Source of the DNA: Planococcus citreus
GTDB taxonomy: Bacteria > Bacillota > Bacilli > Bacillales_A > Planococcaceae
Direction: 5' to 3'
Assembly (NCBI RefSeq): GCF_003664125.1
Contig: NZ_RCCP01000009.1
Coordinates: 1 to 61,827, forward strand
DNA length: 61,827 bases
Position numbers and translations under genes: made by a program. The notes below the pieces were generated by a model. That model did no database searches. It saw only the letters and a list, made by a program, of their open reading frames with translations, and was not told the DNA's origin. How positions within the stretch are numbered: the first letter of the stretch is position 1; every line of letters starts with the position of its first letter. Shown here in pieces: positions 27,274 through 35,435 of this stretch.

Positions 27274-27639
27274 GTTGTTTTCCCCACTCTTCTTATGATT
27301 AATAAAATGATTCATTTTGTATGTTTGATTGAAGGACACACTCACTCTCTTCTATTCTATCAGTTGATAGCCATGACGGAATCAATATTATCGTCACTAT
27401 TCACTCCATCTTTGCTTCCACTTTGCATCCTCTTGGATATCAGCATCCTACTAAAGTATTTTATTTTGAACTCAGACTACAGCCTAAAATCCCCTTTTTC
27501 TCACTTACAATCAAGTTTAATTATCCTGTGCTAAAGAAAATGAATGTTATTATTAAAGCCATATATAGTAAGTTCCCCAGGTTAAAAATCAATCTAATTT
27601 GATATAGGTAAAATAAAAAATCAAAATTCGAGGTGTTAT
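27274..27639. other. Divergent promoter region between hsdM and the OLD nuclease
   Basis: About 365 bases, no gene seen. It contains the palindrome AAAATGATTCATTTT near 27306-27320, just upstream of hsdM, which could be an operator. No controller gene is next to it. Confidence 0.45.
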
Positions 27640-29496
27640 ATGAGCTATTACATCAAAGAAATATCGTTGAACGGAAGTCGCTTTAATAACTATGAAATGT
27701 ATAGGAAAGAAGAAAAAGTAATGAGCAATCTTTCAAAGATAAATATTCTAGTAGGGACAAATAATTCTGGTAAAAGTAGAATGCTTAGACTTTTACTTTC
27801 TGACAAAGAGTTGTTATTTACCCCAGCGAATTTCGATTTAACGAAATTAAACGAAGTTTTCGATGACTTTAAAAAAGCAATACTTGCAATTCTTAAAAAA
27901 CATGATTTTGATGGATTTGGAAAACTTCAAAAGGACAGTATTGAAAATATACCCCCGTTTAGATTTATTAAGGATGCTGATAATTATTTATCTGATTTTC
28001 ATACATTGATACAATATGCCAAAGAGGCGCAGAGTGTTACATCCTATAGTTCTTCAGGGACTCATATAACCAATGAAACTGCTATGAAGTCGTGTAGAAA
28101 ACAGTTTCAAGAAATTGCTTTAGAAGCTGAAGCTGCTTTAAATGATGTAGTCAAAGAAAAGAAGATTGAGTTTCGCCGTGTGTACATACCAACATTGCGA
28201 GGACTAAGGGGTTTTGAGGTTAATGAGGATTATTATCTAACACGTACTAAAAAAGATTATTTTTCTAAGGATGAAAATTTAGAAATTTTCACAGGACTAA
28301 ACCTATATGAAGAGGTAAAACGATTGTTATTAGGAAATTTAGAAGACAGAGAAAGAATTACGGATTTCCAAAAGTTTATTGGGGAGAGTTTTTTCGAAGG
28401 CCAAGAGATTGCATTAATACCAAATGTAGATTCGGATGTGCTATATGTCAAAATTGGGAATGAGCACGAACGTCCAATCTATGGTTTAGGAGATGGAATT
28501 CAATCGCTGATTATTCTAACCTTCCCTTTATTTAAATACAAAGGTGATAGGCTTTTGTTCTTTATTGAAGAACCAGAATTGTATTTGCATCCAGGAATGC
28601 AAAGGAAATTTTTAGAGATAATCACTCAGCAAGATTTTGACGGTTACCAATACTTCTTGACGACACATTCCAACCATTTCCTTGATCTGACTTTGGATAT
28701 GGAAAAAATGTCGGTTTATTCATTCAGCAAAGAATTAGAAGAAGTTGAATCTAGAGAAAGAAATGCAAATTTTGTAATCGAGAATGTGAGTAATGAAGAT
28801 GATAATGTACTAAAAATGCTGGGAGTTAGAAATTCAGCTGTACTACTATCAAATTGTACAATTTGGGTAGAGGGAATTACAGATAGATACTATATTAGGC
28901 ACTTCTTAAACTTATATCAAAAGCTTTTAGGTAAAGCACACAGGTACAAAGAAGATATCCATTACTCTTTTGTAGAATATAGCGGAAATAATATCACCCA
29001 CTGGTCATTTTTAGATGATGATGAGAAAGATAAAGAAAGTGTTTTTAGTTCTATCAAAGAAAGTAGAGTTTGCGGATCTCTCTTTTTAATTACCGATAAA
29101 GATAGCCAAAAAAAAGAAACTAGACAGTCCAGATTATCTCGTGCTCTTGAGGAGCGTTACTATTGTTTAGACTGTAAAGAAATTGAAAATATAATTACAG
29201 TCGACGTATTGAAGAAAGTAATTTCTAGTTATGAAAAAGTAGAAGTTACTGATTTAAAATTTAGTAGTGATTTTAGTATGAGAACTTACAGTGATAAATA
29301 TTTAGGAAGGTTTATTGAAAGAGTCTTACTAGATAAAAGACGAGTAGGAAGCTATTCTTCAGCGTCAGGGGCTGTAACCGATAAGGTAGGATTTTGTAAA
29401 CGAGCTATTGCAGAAATGGAATCTTTTGACGACCTCTCCGAAGAAGCTAAACAATTAAGTAGAACATTATATGAATTTATAGTAAAGAATAATTAA
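27640..29496 (+). CDS. OLD-family ATPase/TOPRIM nuclease
   Basis: 618 residues. The ABC-type ATPase domain has Walker A GTNNSGKS (about 39-46), signature region YGLGDGIQSLI (about 280), and Walker B LLFFIEEPELYLHP (about 305-318) with TTHSNHFL. The C-terminal TOPRIM domain has the catalytic Glu in IWVEGITDRYY (about 412) and the acidic motif LITDKDSQ. OLD proteins are DNA nucleases of phage defence; some act alone, others with a UvrD-like GajB helicase (Gabija). No helicase gene is next to it, so it is probably a stand-alone OLD. The start codon follows GAGGTG. It ends 50 bases before the cobalamin riboswitch. Confidence 0.85.
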   Translation: MSYYIKEISLNGSRFNNYEMYRKEEKVMSNLSKINILVGTNNSGKSRMLRLLLSDKELLFTPANFDLTKLNEVFDDFKKAILAILKKHDFDGFGKLQKDSIENIPPFRFIKDADNYLSDFHTLIQYAKEAQSVTSYSSSGTHITNETAMKSCRKQFQEIALEAEAALNDVVKEKKIEFRRVYIPTLRGLRGFEVNEDYYLTRTKKDYFSKDENLEIFTGLNLYEEVKRLLLGNLEDRERITDFQKFIGESFFEGQEIALIPNVDSDVLYVKIGNEHERPIYGLGDGIQSLIILTFPLFKYKGDRLLFFIEEPELYLHPGMQRKFLEIITQQDFDGYQYFLTTHSNHFLDLTLDMEKMSVYSFSKELEEVESRERNANFVIENVSNEDDNVLKMLGVRNSAVLLSNCTIWVEGITDRYYIRHFLNLYQKLLGKAHRYKEDIHYSFVEYSGNNITHWSFLDDDEKDKESVFSSIKESRVCGSLFLITDKDSQKKETRQSRLSRALEERYYCLDCKEIENIITVDVLKKVISSYEKVEVTDLKFSSDFSMRTYSDKYLGRFIERVLLDKRRVGSYSSASGAVTDKVGFCKRAIAEMESFDDLSEEAKQLSRTLYEFIVKNN

Positions 29497-29528
29497 AGAG
29501 TCTTTAAGATTTCCCCCCAAAAAATATA

Positions 29529-29537
29529 TGCTATAAT
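29529..29537 (+). promoter_or_regulatory. Extended -10 promoter of the riboswitch transcript
   Basis: TGCTATAAT: a perfect -10 hexamer with the extended TGn element. No clear -35 is seen. Transcription from it would begin just ahead of the aptamer. Confidence 0.6.
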
Positions 29538-29549
29538 AAGTTCTATATC

Positions 29550-29735
29550 TGATGCCTAAAAAAAGGCTTAAAAGGGAATCCAGTGAAATTCTGGAGCTGT
29601 TCCCACAACTGTAAGTGCTGACGAGCTGTTTATTTAAATCCACTATCCAATGGATGGGAAGGAAACAGCAAGGATGAAGCACGAGCCAGGAGACCTGTCC
29701 GATACTCATTTTTAAACATGAGTATTTTTGGAAGG
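29550..29735 (+). promoter_or_regulatory. Cobalamin (vitamin B12) riboswitch with its own terminator
   Basis: The core reads AAAAGGGAATC, CAGTGAAATTCTG, then CTGTTCCCACAACTGTAAG. These are the conserved joining strands and helices of the cobalamin aptamer. The kissing-loop region is followed by the closing signature AGCCAGGAGACCTG (29684-29697). Directly after the aptamer, ATACTCAT (29702-29709) and ATGAGTAT (29718-29725) form a hairpin followed by TTTT, the expected expression platform for premature termination. The only gene it can control is the 35-residue ORF at 29748. Aptamer identity is strong; ligand class (adenosyl- or hydroxocobalamin) is not determined. Confidence 0.92.
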
Positions 29736-29747
29736 AGGGAACAGTTT

Positions 29748-29855
29748 ATGGGAACAGTTGAATTATACTTAAATATGGCTCAAACTGTTAGCGCTATTTT
29801 AGTTGCTAATATTGCCTGGCACTTTATATCAAATTATAAGATTGTAAAAAAATAA
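29748..29855 (+). CDS. 35-residue putative membrane peptide under the cobalamin riboswitch
   Basis: ATG at 29748 follows GAAGGAGGG by 8 bases, a near-perfect ribosome site, and the frame ends with TAA at 29853. The peptide has a short polar start, one hydrophobic helix (about residues 10-28, AQTVSAILVANIAWHF), and a Lys-rich end (YKIVKK), so it should insert with its C-terminus inside. A terminator follows after 11 bases, making it the entire coding content of the transcript. It does not resemble CbtB or other B12-regulated proteins I know. A leader peptide is unlikely because nothing lies downstream on this strand. Confidence 0.7.
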   Translation: MGTVELYLNMAQTVSAILVANIAWHFISNYKIVKK

Positions 29856-29866
29856 ATACCTTAATT

Positions 29867-29915
29867 AAAGAGTTTTGAAATCTGCTTCTAGCAAGCTACT
29901 TTCAAAACTCTTTTT
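29867..29915 (+). terminator. Terminator of the riboswitch transcript
   Basis: Perfect 14-bp arms (AAAGAGTTTTGAAA at 29867-29880 and its complement at 29900-29913) ending in five T. Confidence 0.9.
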
Positions 29916-30065
29916 ATTATGTGCTCGATTAAATAAGATAACGAATTAAGTATAGACAATCCTCTATTAATTGTATTTACGCAGGCTTATTTCTCTTTCT
30001 AAACAAAGAAAAAAGACTACTCTCGTAGCCTTTACCTACCACTCTTCTTTAAATTAATCGCTTAT

Positions 30066-30356
30066 TTACTGATGAACTACATATTCTCTTTCAGGAGGAG
30101 TTCCATCCTCTTTTAGATCCAATGCTGTATACACCTTGATAAGCGTAGTTTGGCGTATCCCTGGGTCTCCACCTTCAATCCGGCTGATGGTTTTCTGCGT
30201 AACACTAGCCTTGTCAGCAAGATCTCTTTGGGAAAGACCTAACTCCATCCGTCTTTTGAAAATGTTTCGACTCCGGTTATATTCAACGCTTTCGAACGCT
30301 TCTTTTATCTCCTCATTCTGCATCAGGCGGCTTTTCAAGTCATTCAAAGTTGCCAT
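30066..30356 (-). CDS. higA: XRE-type antitoxin (HigA-like)
   Basis: 96 residues with a helix-turn-helix of Cro/CI type (LGLSQRDLADKASVTQKTISRIEGGDPGIRQTTLIKVYTAL). It follows the toxin-like gene, with the toxin-first order typical of higBA. I take ATG at 30356 with GAGGGG upstream; a GTG at 30365 would overlap the toxin stop. It should neutralise the toxin and autoregulate the operon. Confidence 0.8.
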   Translation of the reverse strand: MATLNDLKSRLMQNEEIKEAFESVEYNRSRNIFKRRMELGLSQRDLADKASVTQKTISRIEGGDPGIRQTTLIKVYTALDLKEDGTPPEREYVVHQ

Positions 30357-30361
30357 TACTC

Positions 30362-30814
30362 TCACCCCTCAAAAAAGTCTTTTTCTCGCTTTGTCCGTCT
30401 TACATACTCATATAGTTGTTTGGCTCTTGCCATATAAAAGTTCGTCATGTCAGGTTTTCCATGGACTTTCGTAAATCCGTAAACAAACACATAACACGGC
30501 TCATCCTTGTAATAATACGGAAAGTAAATGAATCGATGAAATTCAGCCCCATCATCGGCCTTCATTTCAAAGATCCTCGGCTCTGAAAGACGCTTGACCA
30601 ACTCCACATCTACCTCGCGACCACGAAACGTTCGTTTTACCCGATAAGGCTTTGCTTCACCGAGTGGATACATAGATTCCGGCGCTTCCTCGAGATCCGC
30701 GAATCCTTGATAGATCAATATACCAAGTTCTGAATCCTTGTTTGCCAGCTTCTCAATGAAAGGCAATACTTGCTGCTGCTTATCGATTGTTTTGGAAAAA
30801 TAGATTTCTATCAT
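30362..30814 (-). CDS. higB: HigB/RelE-like toxin (Gp49 family)
   Basis: 150 residues, beta-rich with the core YRVKRTFRGREVDVELVKRLSEPRIFEMKADDGAEFHRFIYFPYYYKDEPCYVFVYGFTKV, the usual alternation of a RelE-fold phage Gp49-like toxin, followed by a basic C-terminal helix (YVRRTKREKDF). Such toxins cut ribosome-bound mRNA. The pair probably secures plasmid inheritance. The N-terminal extension (about 50 residues) is longer than in minimal HigB. Confidence 0.75.
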   Translation of the reverse strand: MIEIYFSKTIDKQQQVLPFIEKLANKDSELGILIYQGFADLEEAPESMYPLGEAKPYRVKRTFRGREVDVELVKRLSEPRIFEMKADDGAEFHRFIYFPYYYKDEPCYVFVYGFTKVHGKPDMTNFYMARAKQLYEYVRRTKREKDFFEG

Positions 30815-31252
30815 ATGTATTATAACTAAAATGACTTAAATTGTCTAACAAATGAAGTCATTTCATACTCCTTTCTCTCTGTAGTATCTTGTTATGGCTG
30901 AATCCTACTAGGTACGCACTTTTACTTAACCTGGAGAGAATTCTATAATCCATTAGCTACTCACTCAAACCTACTCGAACGGCTTTATAGATGCGGTGTA
31001 AGGCCCTTCACCTGATGTAAATGATTATTCCCATCATCTCTTGCTATAACTAACATACTACCATTTAGCCGAAATCTTAACCCTATTTAAACAGTCTTCT
31101 ATTAGAATCAGCTGTGCCAATTTTAGAATCACTTCGGACAAAAACAGAACCACTTGAGGCAGAAAGAACCAACCTCTTATGCTGTGAAGTTATTTCCATC
31201 CCTAGTTTAAATTCGATACAATAATGGTAGTTTGAGTTAAAGGAGATAGGAT
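30815..31252. other. Intergenic, nothing recognised
   Basis: About 440 bases upstream of the toxin-antitoxin operon and the AbrB-like gene, which point away from each other. It should hold both promoters (a TACAAT-like -10 lies about 30 bases before the AbrB gene). No repeat or RNA structure seen. Confidence 0.4.
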
Positions 31253-31528
31253 ATGAAAAGTACAGGAATCGTACGAAAAGTAGACCAATTAGGGCGCATC
31301 GTCACGCCTATTGAATTAAGAAGAGCACTTGGCGTCTCTGTTGGCGATCCGATGGAAATCTTTATGGAAGATGATCGAATCATTTTGCGAAAATATAAGA
31401 CGGAGAAAACATGTGCGATTACAGGAGAAATCTTAGACGACAACTTTGAATACGCGAAGGGACTACATCTGAGTCCAAAAGGCGCAGCTATTCTCCTCGA
31501 AGAATTACAGAACGTTACGAAGAAGTAA
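31253..31528 (+). CDS. AbrB/SpoVT-type transition-state regulator-like protein
   Basis: 91 residues. The N-terminal swapped-hairpin DNA-binding domain is clear (GIVRKVDQLGRIVTPIELRRALGV), followed by a C-terminal part with TCAITGEILDDN, as in AbrB. A ribosome site AAAGGAGA precedes ATG. It may regulate the conjugation operon that ends nearby, but no target is shown. Confidence 0.85.
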   Translation: MKSTGIVRKVDQLGRIVTPIELRRALGVSVGDPMEIFMEDDRIILRKYKTEKTCAITGEILDDNFEYAKGLHLSPKGAAILLEELQNVTKK

Positions 31529-31538
31529 TAGACCATTC

Positions 31539-31582
31539 AAAAAACGTACCCGGCTATTCACTCATTGCCGGGTACGTTTTTA
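31539..31582. terminator. Bidirectional terminator between two AbrB-like genes
   Basis: Arms AAAAACGTACCCGG and CCGGGTACGTTTTT around a 14-base loop. Confidence 0.88.
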
Positions 31583-31831
31583 TTCGTCACTCATGTATTT
31601 CACAATTTGCTTTAGGCCCTCTTTACTGATCCAGGCTTCGCCAATCCGAATGGCTTCTTCCGTCACTTTCCCCGTCACGGCACAGACATAGCGTTGTCGA
31701 TGAGGCTCGACGATAATTTGCCGATCGTTATGCGTAATATCAACTAAGTCACCTTCGTGCAGCTCAAACATCTCTAAAATCTCTTTTGGAATCACAATAC
31801 GCCCTAAATTGTTAATCCTTTTTGTATGCAC
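31580..31831 (-). CDS. Second AbrB-like regulator, end of the transfer operon
   Basis: 83 residues: KRINNLGRIVIPKEILEMFELHEGDLVDIT forms the AbrB swapped hairpin, and YVCAVTGKVTEEAI follows as in the first copy. It starts 11 bases after the EssB-like gene stop, so it is probably the last gene of the conjugation operon and could feed back on its expression. The two copies share fold and architecture but differ in sequence and strand. Confidence 0.85.
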   Translation of the reverse strand: MHTKRINNLGRIVIPKEILEMFELHEGDLVDITHNDRQIIVEPHRQRYVCAVTGKVTEEAIRIGEAWISKEGLKQIVKYMSDE

Positions 31832-31842
31832 ACGCTTCCCCC

Positions 31843-33354
31843 TTACTCTTGCTGTGTAATCTCTTCTATCTCCTGATTGATTTCCTTCAATCGCCCTTCG
31901 GCTTTCTTCGAGACTTTTTTATCGTTCTCTTTTTCAATCGTTTCTTTTAGTTTCTGTTTCTCTGCCTGCAATTCCTCTAACTGAATCGCCTCTTTTTCAG
32001 CTTCTAACACGGAGCTCATGAACTTTTCATCGGTTAAATGGTGTTTTTCGAGAAACCCTTTCGCACCTTGGAAATCCTTTTCTGTAATAAATGCTGCTAA
32101 AACGGTTTCAACCCGCCAATCGGTTAATTCCACTTGGTTTCGCAATTCGACAATTCGCGTCCACTCTTCTTCCACAGCAGCTAGTTCAAACTCAATGACT
32201 TCGGAAGGTTCATCAGTCGTCTCTTGAAGATTTTCCAGCCCTTCCACGTCCTCATCACGGCTAAGTTGCTCGGCAATGGTTCCGATTAGCTCAGGTTGGT
32301 TACGAAGTGCTTTTTCATACTCGCCTTGCTTGATGTACAAGCGATTGAGTACCTCCTGATCAGCAGGTTGCAACTCACTGTAGTCCACGGATTCTAAGCT
32401 TTCCAATACACTCTCTGTATCTCCTAAAAGCCCATCTCGATAAACGTCTGTCAGATTTAGTTCGCCATCGGTTCCTTCCCCTAATTCCGTTTCCTGAGCG
32501 TTCTCTGTGGCTTGCGTAAGGACGACGTTCAGTCCGAATGCTGCCAGTAGGACTGCAGCCACACCGACGAACAACTTTTTATTCCCACCAGCTGCCGGTT
32601 TTGTACGGTTTTCTTTGGGCTTTTTGTTAAAGGAAGGGAGTCGTTGAAGACTCTCACGAAGCGATGCCATCGTGACGGACCACTTCGTTTGATTTTGCTT
32701 GGCCAACTCCAGTTCTTGTTGCTTCGCTTTTTTCTTTTCTTCTACTTGATTGAACACATCTGAAATATAGGATTCCATTTCTTCCAACGACTGCAGGCGC
32801 AAATAAATCGTTTCGGCAAATCGGATCACTTCATCGCTTTGTTCTAAAAAGTCGGTTCTTCTTGGTCTGCCGTACACTTGATTTAATCGTGTCAGAGAAA
32901 TAATGATGAGCTCTTTCACAGCCATCAGTCGGTCTTTCTCATTGCTTAGTGGCATCACGTCATTTTCCGTGACCATGGCGTGAAGGAGAGATTCCTCTTT
33001 ATTGAGCACGAAATTCTCTTTTTGCCACAAGACATTGATTTCAGACTGCCGAGCCAGTTGGACGAGCGATAAGTAATATGTCAGTTTGTCTTCCAATTCC
33101 ATCGCTTTCAAAGCATTAAAACTATGCAAATCCGTTAAATCGTATTCGAACCGGACCTGGCCCGATTGAAATGAGATCTCCTGAGCCGACAAGAAGGTCG
33201 GATTTCCTGTTACCTGTTGCATCTGTTTCTCGTAAGCCCGTTCGATTTGTTCCATTTCCTCCGTTTTAAATGCGGTCAGTGGCTGCAAGAAATAAAACGC
33301 GTTCTGATCAATTTCAATGGTTCCGACTCGATTGGCGATTGTGCGAATAACCAT
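31843..33354 (-). CDS. EssB/YukC-like membrane protein in the conjugation operon
   Basis: 503 residues. The first 210 residues resemble the EssB pseudokinase domain (QNAFYFLQPLTAFKTEEMEQIERAYEKQM; LEDKLTYYLSLVQLARQSEINVLW). A basic linker, a single transmembrane helix (about 263-283, LFVGVAAVLLAAFGLNVVL) and a Glu-rich helical outer domain follow. EssB is a core part of type VII secretion, but here it sits among type IV transfer genes, with no other type VII gene in the window. It probably serves as a membrane scaffold of the transfer channel. The assignment is by pattern, not alignment. Confidence 0.65.
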   Translation of the reverse strand: MVIRTIANRVGTIEIDQNAFYFLQPLTAFKTEEMEQIERAYEKQMQQVTGNPTFLSAQEISFQSGQVRFEYDLTDLHSFNALKAMELEDKLTYYLSLVQLARQSEINVLWQKENFVLNKEESLLHAMVTENDVMPLSNEKDRLMAVKELIIISLTRLNQVYGRPRRTDFLEQSDEVIRFAETIYLRLQSLEEMESYISDVFNQVEEKKKAKQQELELAKQNQTKWSVTMASLRESLQRLPSFNKKPKENRTKPAAGGNKKLFVGVAAVLLAAFGLNVVLTQATENAQETELGEGTDGELNLTDVYRDGLLGDTESVLESLESVDYSELQPADQEVLNRLYIKQGEYEKALRNQPELIGTIAEQLSRDEDVEGLENLQETTDEPSEVIEFELAAVEEEWTRIVELRNQVELTDWRVETVLAAFITEKDFQGAKGFLEKHHLTDEKFMSSVLEAEKEAIQLEELQAEKQKLKETIEKENDKKVSKKAEGRLKEINQEIEEITQQE

Positions 33355-33378
33355 GTAACGTTCACCACCTTTATATGA

Positions 33379-34122
33379 CTATTGAAGCTCTGGATATGGA
33401 GCTAAGGTTTCTTCCACGTCGCTGCGATAGGCTTCTTGTTCAGTCTCTACTTCACTTTCTGGCACACTTGATTGAATTTCAGCATACTCTTCATCAGCTT
33501 TTTTCAAATTTAGAGTTTCGACATGAAGAAAGGGTACCTGCGAGAAAATCAAATGGCCATCTGCAGTTTTCACAAAGCTCAATACTGCTGATTGCTTCTC
33601 TTCTTCCGATTGTTCTTTGTATTTCATTTGAACATCGCTATAGATCAGTTGACTATACTCGAATTCTTCTGAAGTATAGACATCTCTCGATTCAAAATTG
33701 TACTCAACGTCTAAGACTTCCACTTTGTCATAAGCACAGTTTCCAAAGCCGCAAGGCTCTGTACTGGAAGATTCGAAAGTGAGTGGAATGGTCGAAGCAT
33801 CTCCTGCTATTAAACTATCTGGATAGCGCTCTAGAAATGGTGCAATAACGATTTCTTGTCCAAGGTTTTTAATTGCTTCGGAGAAATTATCATTATTGCC
33901 TGTATCGATCGTTCCATTCTCAATTAATCGATTAGCCTCTTTCTCAAAATCATTCATCTTTTCATCAAGGAACATTGTCATTTCTTCCGCCTCTTCAAAG
34001 TCCTCTTGAGTAAACACTTCATTATTTTCTTTAGATGCTTTTTGTTTTTCCTCACCACTCGTACATCCGACGACAATAACTCCCATTAAGAGGATAAAGC
34101 TTATTAATAACCACTTTTTCAT
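33379..34122 (-). CDS. Conjugation-operon lipoprotein
   Basis: 247 residues with a lipoprotein signal (LLMGVIVVGC, lipid Cys near 20) and an acidic mature region. The central part (FESSSTEPCGFGNCAYDKVEVLDVEYNFESRDVY) followed by a beta-rich stretch may be an NTF2-like domain like those of other transfer proteins. Function unknown. Situated 12 bases after the VirB6-like gene. Confidence 0.7.
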   Translation of the reverse strand: MKKWLLISFILLMGVIVVGCTSGEEKQKASKENNEVFTQEDFEEAEEMTMFLDEKMNDFEKEANRLIENGTIDTGNNDNFSEAIKNLGQEIVIAPFLERYPDSLIAGDASTIPLTFESSSTEPCGFGNCAYDKVEVLDVEYNFESRDVYTSEEFEYSQLIYSDVQMKYKEQSEEEKQSAVLSFVKTADGHLIFSQVPFLHVETLNLKKADEEYAEIQSSVPESEVETEQEAYRSDVEETLAPYPELQ

Positions 34123-34134
34123 CTAAACACTCCC

Positions 34135-35160
34135 TTATCTTTTCGCATAACGAGCGACATATTTTACAGATGAGCCAACTGACTTTGCCGTTCCAGTTGA
34201 TGCTCCGAATTGATTCAATAATGTTGGGATTGAAAGTCCTACGATGAAAAAGATCATTCCAACGACCATATTTCCACCTTCAAGATCGACTAATGTTTTA
34301 ATTCCGAGCACAAAGCAAAGTAATTGAATCGTAAGCGTTAAGATATTGCTAACAACTGTTTTCATCCATAAGTTAAAGAAATTGTATTGGTCGTTTACGA
34401 TAGTAGGAATTGCTAAAACTCCCGTAATGTAAAGAATAACAAACAATACTGTTCGGTATAGAATCGAAAGAAAAAAGACAAATAAAATAGCAGATACTAC
34501 TATCATAAGTATCAAGCCATACCCTACTGAGTTTACAGCCATTACTTGCAAGATATCGTAATGAGTAACAGGTGATGTAAGCATAGTTTCAGTTAAAAGG
34601 TGTGTTAATTCAAGAATCCATTCAAAGAACTGTGAATACACTCCTAATAAAATACCTCCTGTTACAACAGCCACTAATTTTTCATAAAGGGAATTCATCC
34701 CCTCTTCACCGTTTCCGCTATATAAAATAACAATTTTAAGCGTCTGCCATAGAATAAATATCGCAGCAATCGTCCAAGCCAGTGATTTGAAGTTCAACAT
34801 GTACCCTTCGTAAACTGCATTTCCCGTAATAAACTCTGAACTTATCTGAAACTTACTAAAGCTATCAATAGCCCCAAAAACAAAGCCACTCACAGTAGTG
34901 AAAAGAAAACTATTTGTATGACAGCCAATTTCATGCCATTTACAGTCAAATTGATTTGTTTCGTAATCATATTTCTCAAGATACAAAACATTTTTCATAT
35001 AAGACTCAACATTCTCTGCTTGTTGAGGCGTTACATTTCCCGCATTTCTATAATCCTCAACTGTTTCTTCTAAAAACTTCCCTTCTTCAGCAAAGGCTTG
35101 CACAGGAAGTAAAAAAAGAATTACAAGGCTTAGTGCAGCAAACAAAGAAACTCTTTTCAT
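34135..35160 (-). CDS. VirB6/TrbL-like polytopic transfer protein
   Basis: 341 residues: a cleavable signal peptide (end near AFA/EEG), an outer region with paired Cys (FDCKWHEIGCHTN), then six or so transmembrane helices (FKSLAWTIAAIFILWQTLKIVI and onward). This is the TrbL/VirB6 pattern of Gram-positive transfer systems, forming part of the inner-membrane channel. Adjacent genes are separated by only 2 and 12 bases, as expected for an operon. Confidence 0.75.
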   Translation of the reverse strand: MKRVSLFAALSLVILFLLPVQAFAEEGKFLEETVEDYRNAGNVTPQQAENVESYMKNVLYLEKYDYETNQFDCKWHEIGCHTNSFLFTTVSGFVFGAIDSFSKFQISSEFITGNAVYEGYMLNFKSLAWTIAAIFILWQTLKIVILYSGNGEEGMNSLYEKLVAVVTGGILLGVYSQFFEWILELTHLLTETMLTSPVTHYDILQVMAVNSVGYGLILMIVVSAILFVFFLSILYRTVLFVILYITGVLAIPTIVNDQYNFFNLWMKTVVSNILTLTIQLLCFVLGIKTLVDLEGGNMVVGMIFFIVGLSIPTLLNQFGASTGTAKSVGSSVKYVARYAKR

Positions 35161-35162
35161 CT

Positions 35163-35423
35163 TTACATCACTCCCCGATTCATAATAGTTAAGATCAGAA
35201 TCAACAAAGGAATGACAATGGATAACGAATACTTCATTACCACAGTTTTCTTTATATCTAATATTTCTTTTTCATTTAAAGGCTTGTCATACATCAATTC
35301 AAACTTGCGTTCCTCCTGGTCAATGGCTGTTCGAGAAAGCCGATCAATCAATCCATCCATCTGTTTTTGGACACGTTGTTGGAAGACGAGCACCTGGTGG
35401 AGTTTTGCCTTCATCTCGATCAT
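35163..35423 (-). CDS. Small single-helix transfer-operon protein
   Basis: 86 residues: a helical, charged N-terminal two-thirds (likely coiled coil) and one C-terminal transmembrane helix (about 65-82, LSIVIPLLILILTIM). Conserved position in the operon suggests a structural or assembly role. No family recognised. Confidence 0.6.
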   Translation of the reverse strand: MIEMKAKLHQVLVFQQRVQKQMDGLIDRLSRTAIDQEERKFELMYDKPLNEKEILDIKKTVVMKYSLSIVIPLLILILTIMNRGVM

Positions 35424-35435
35424 CCTTTCCTTCCA

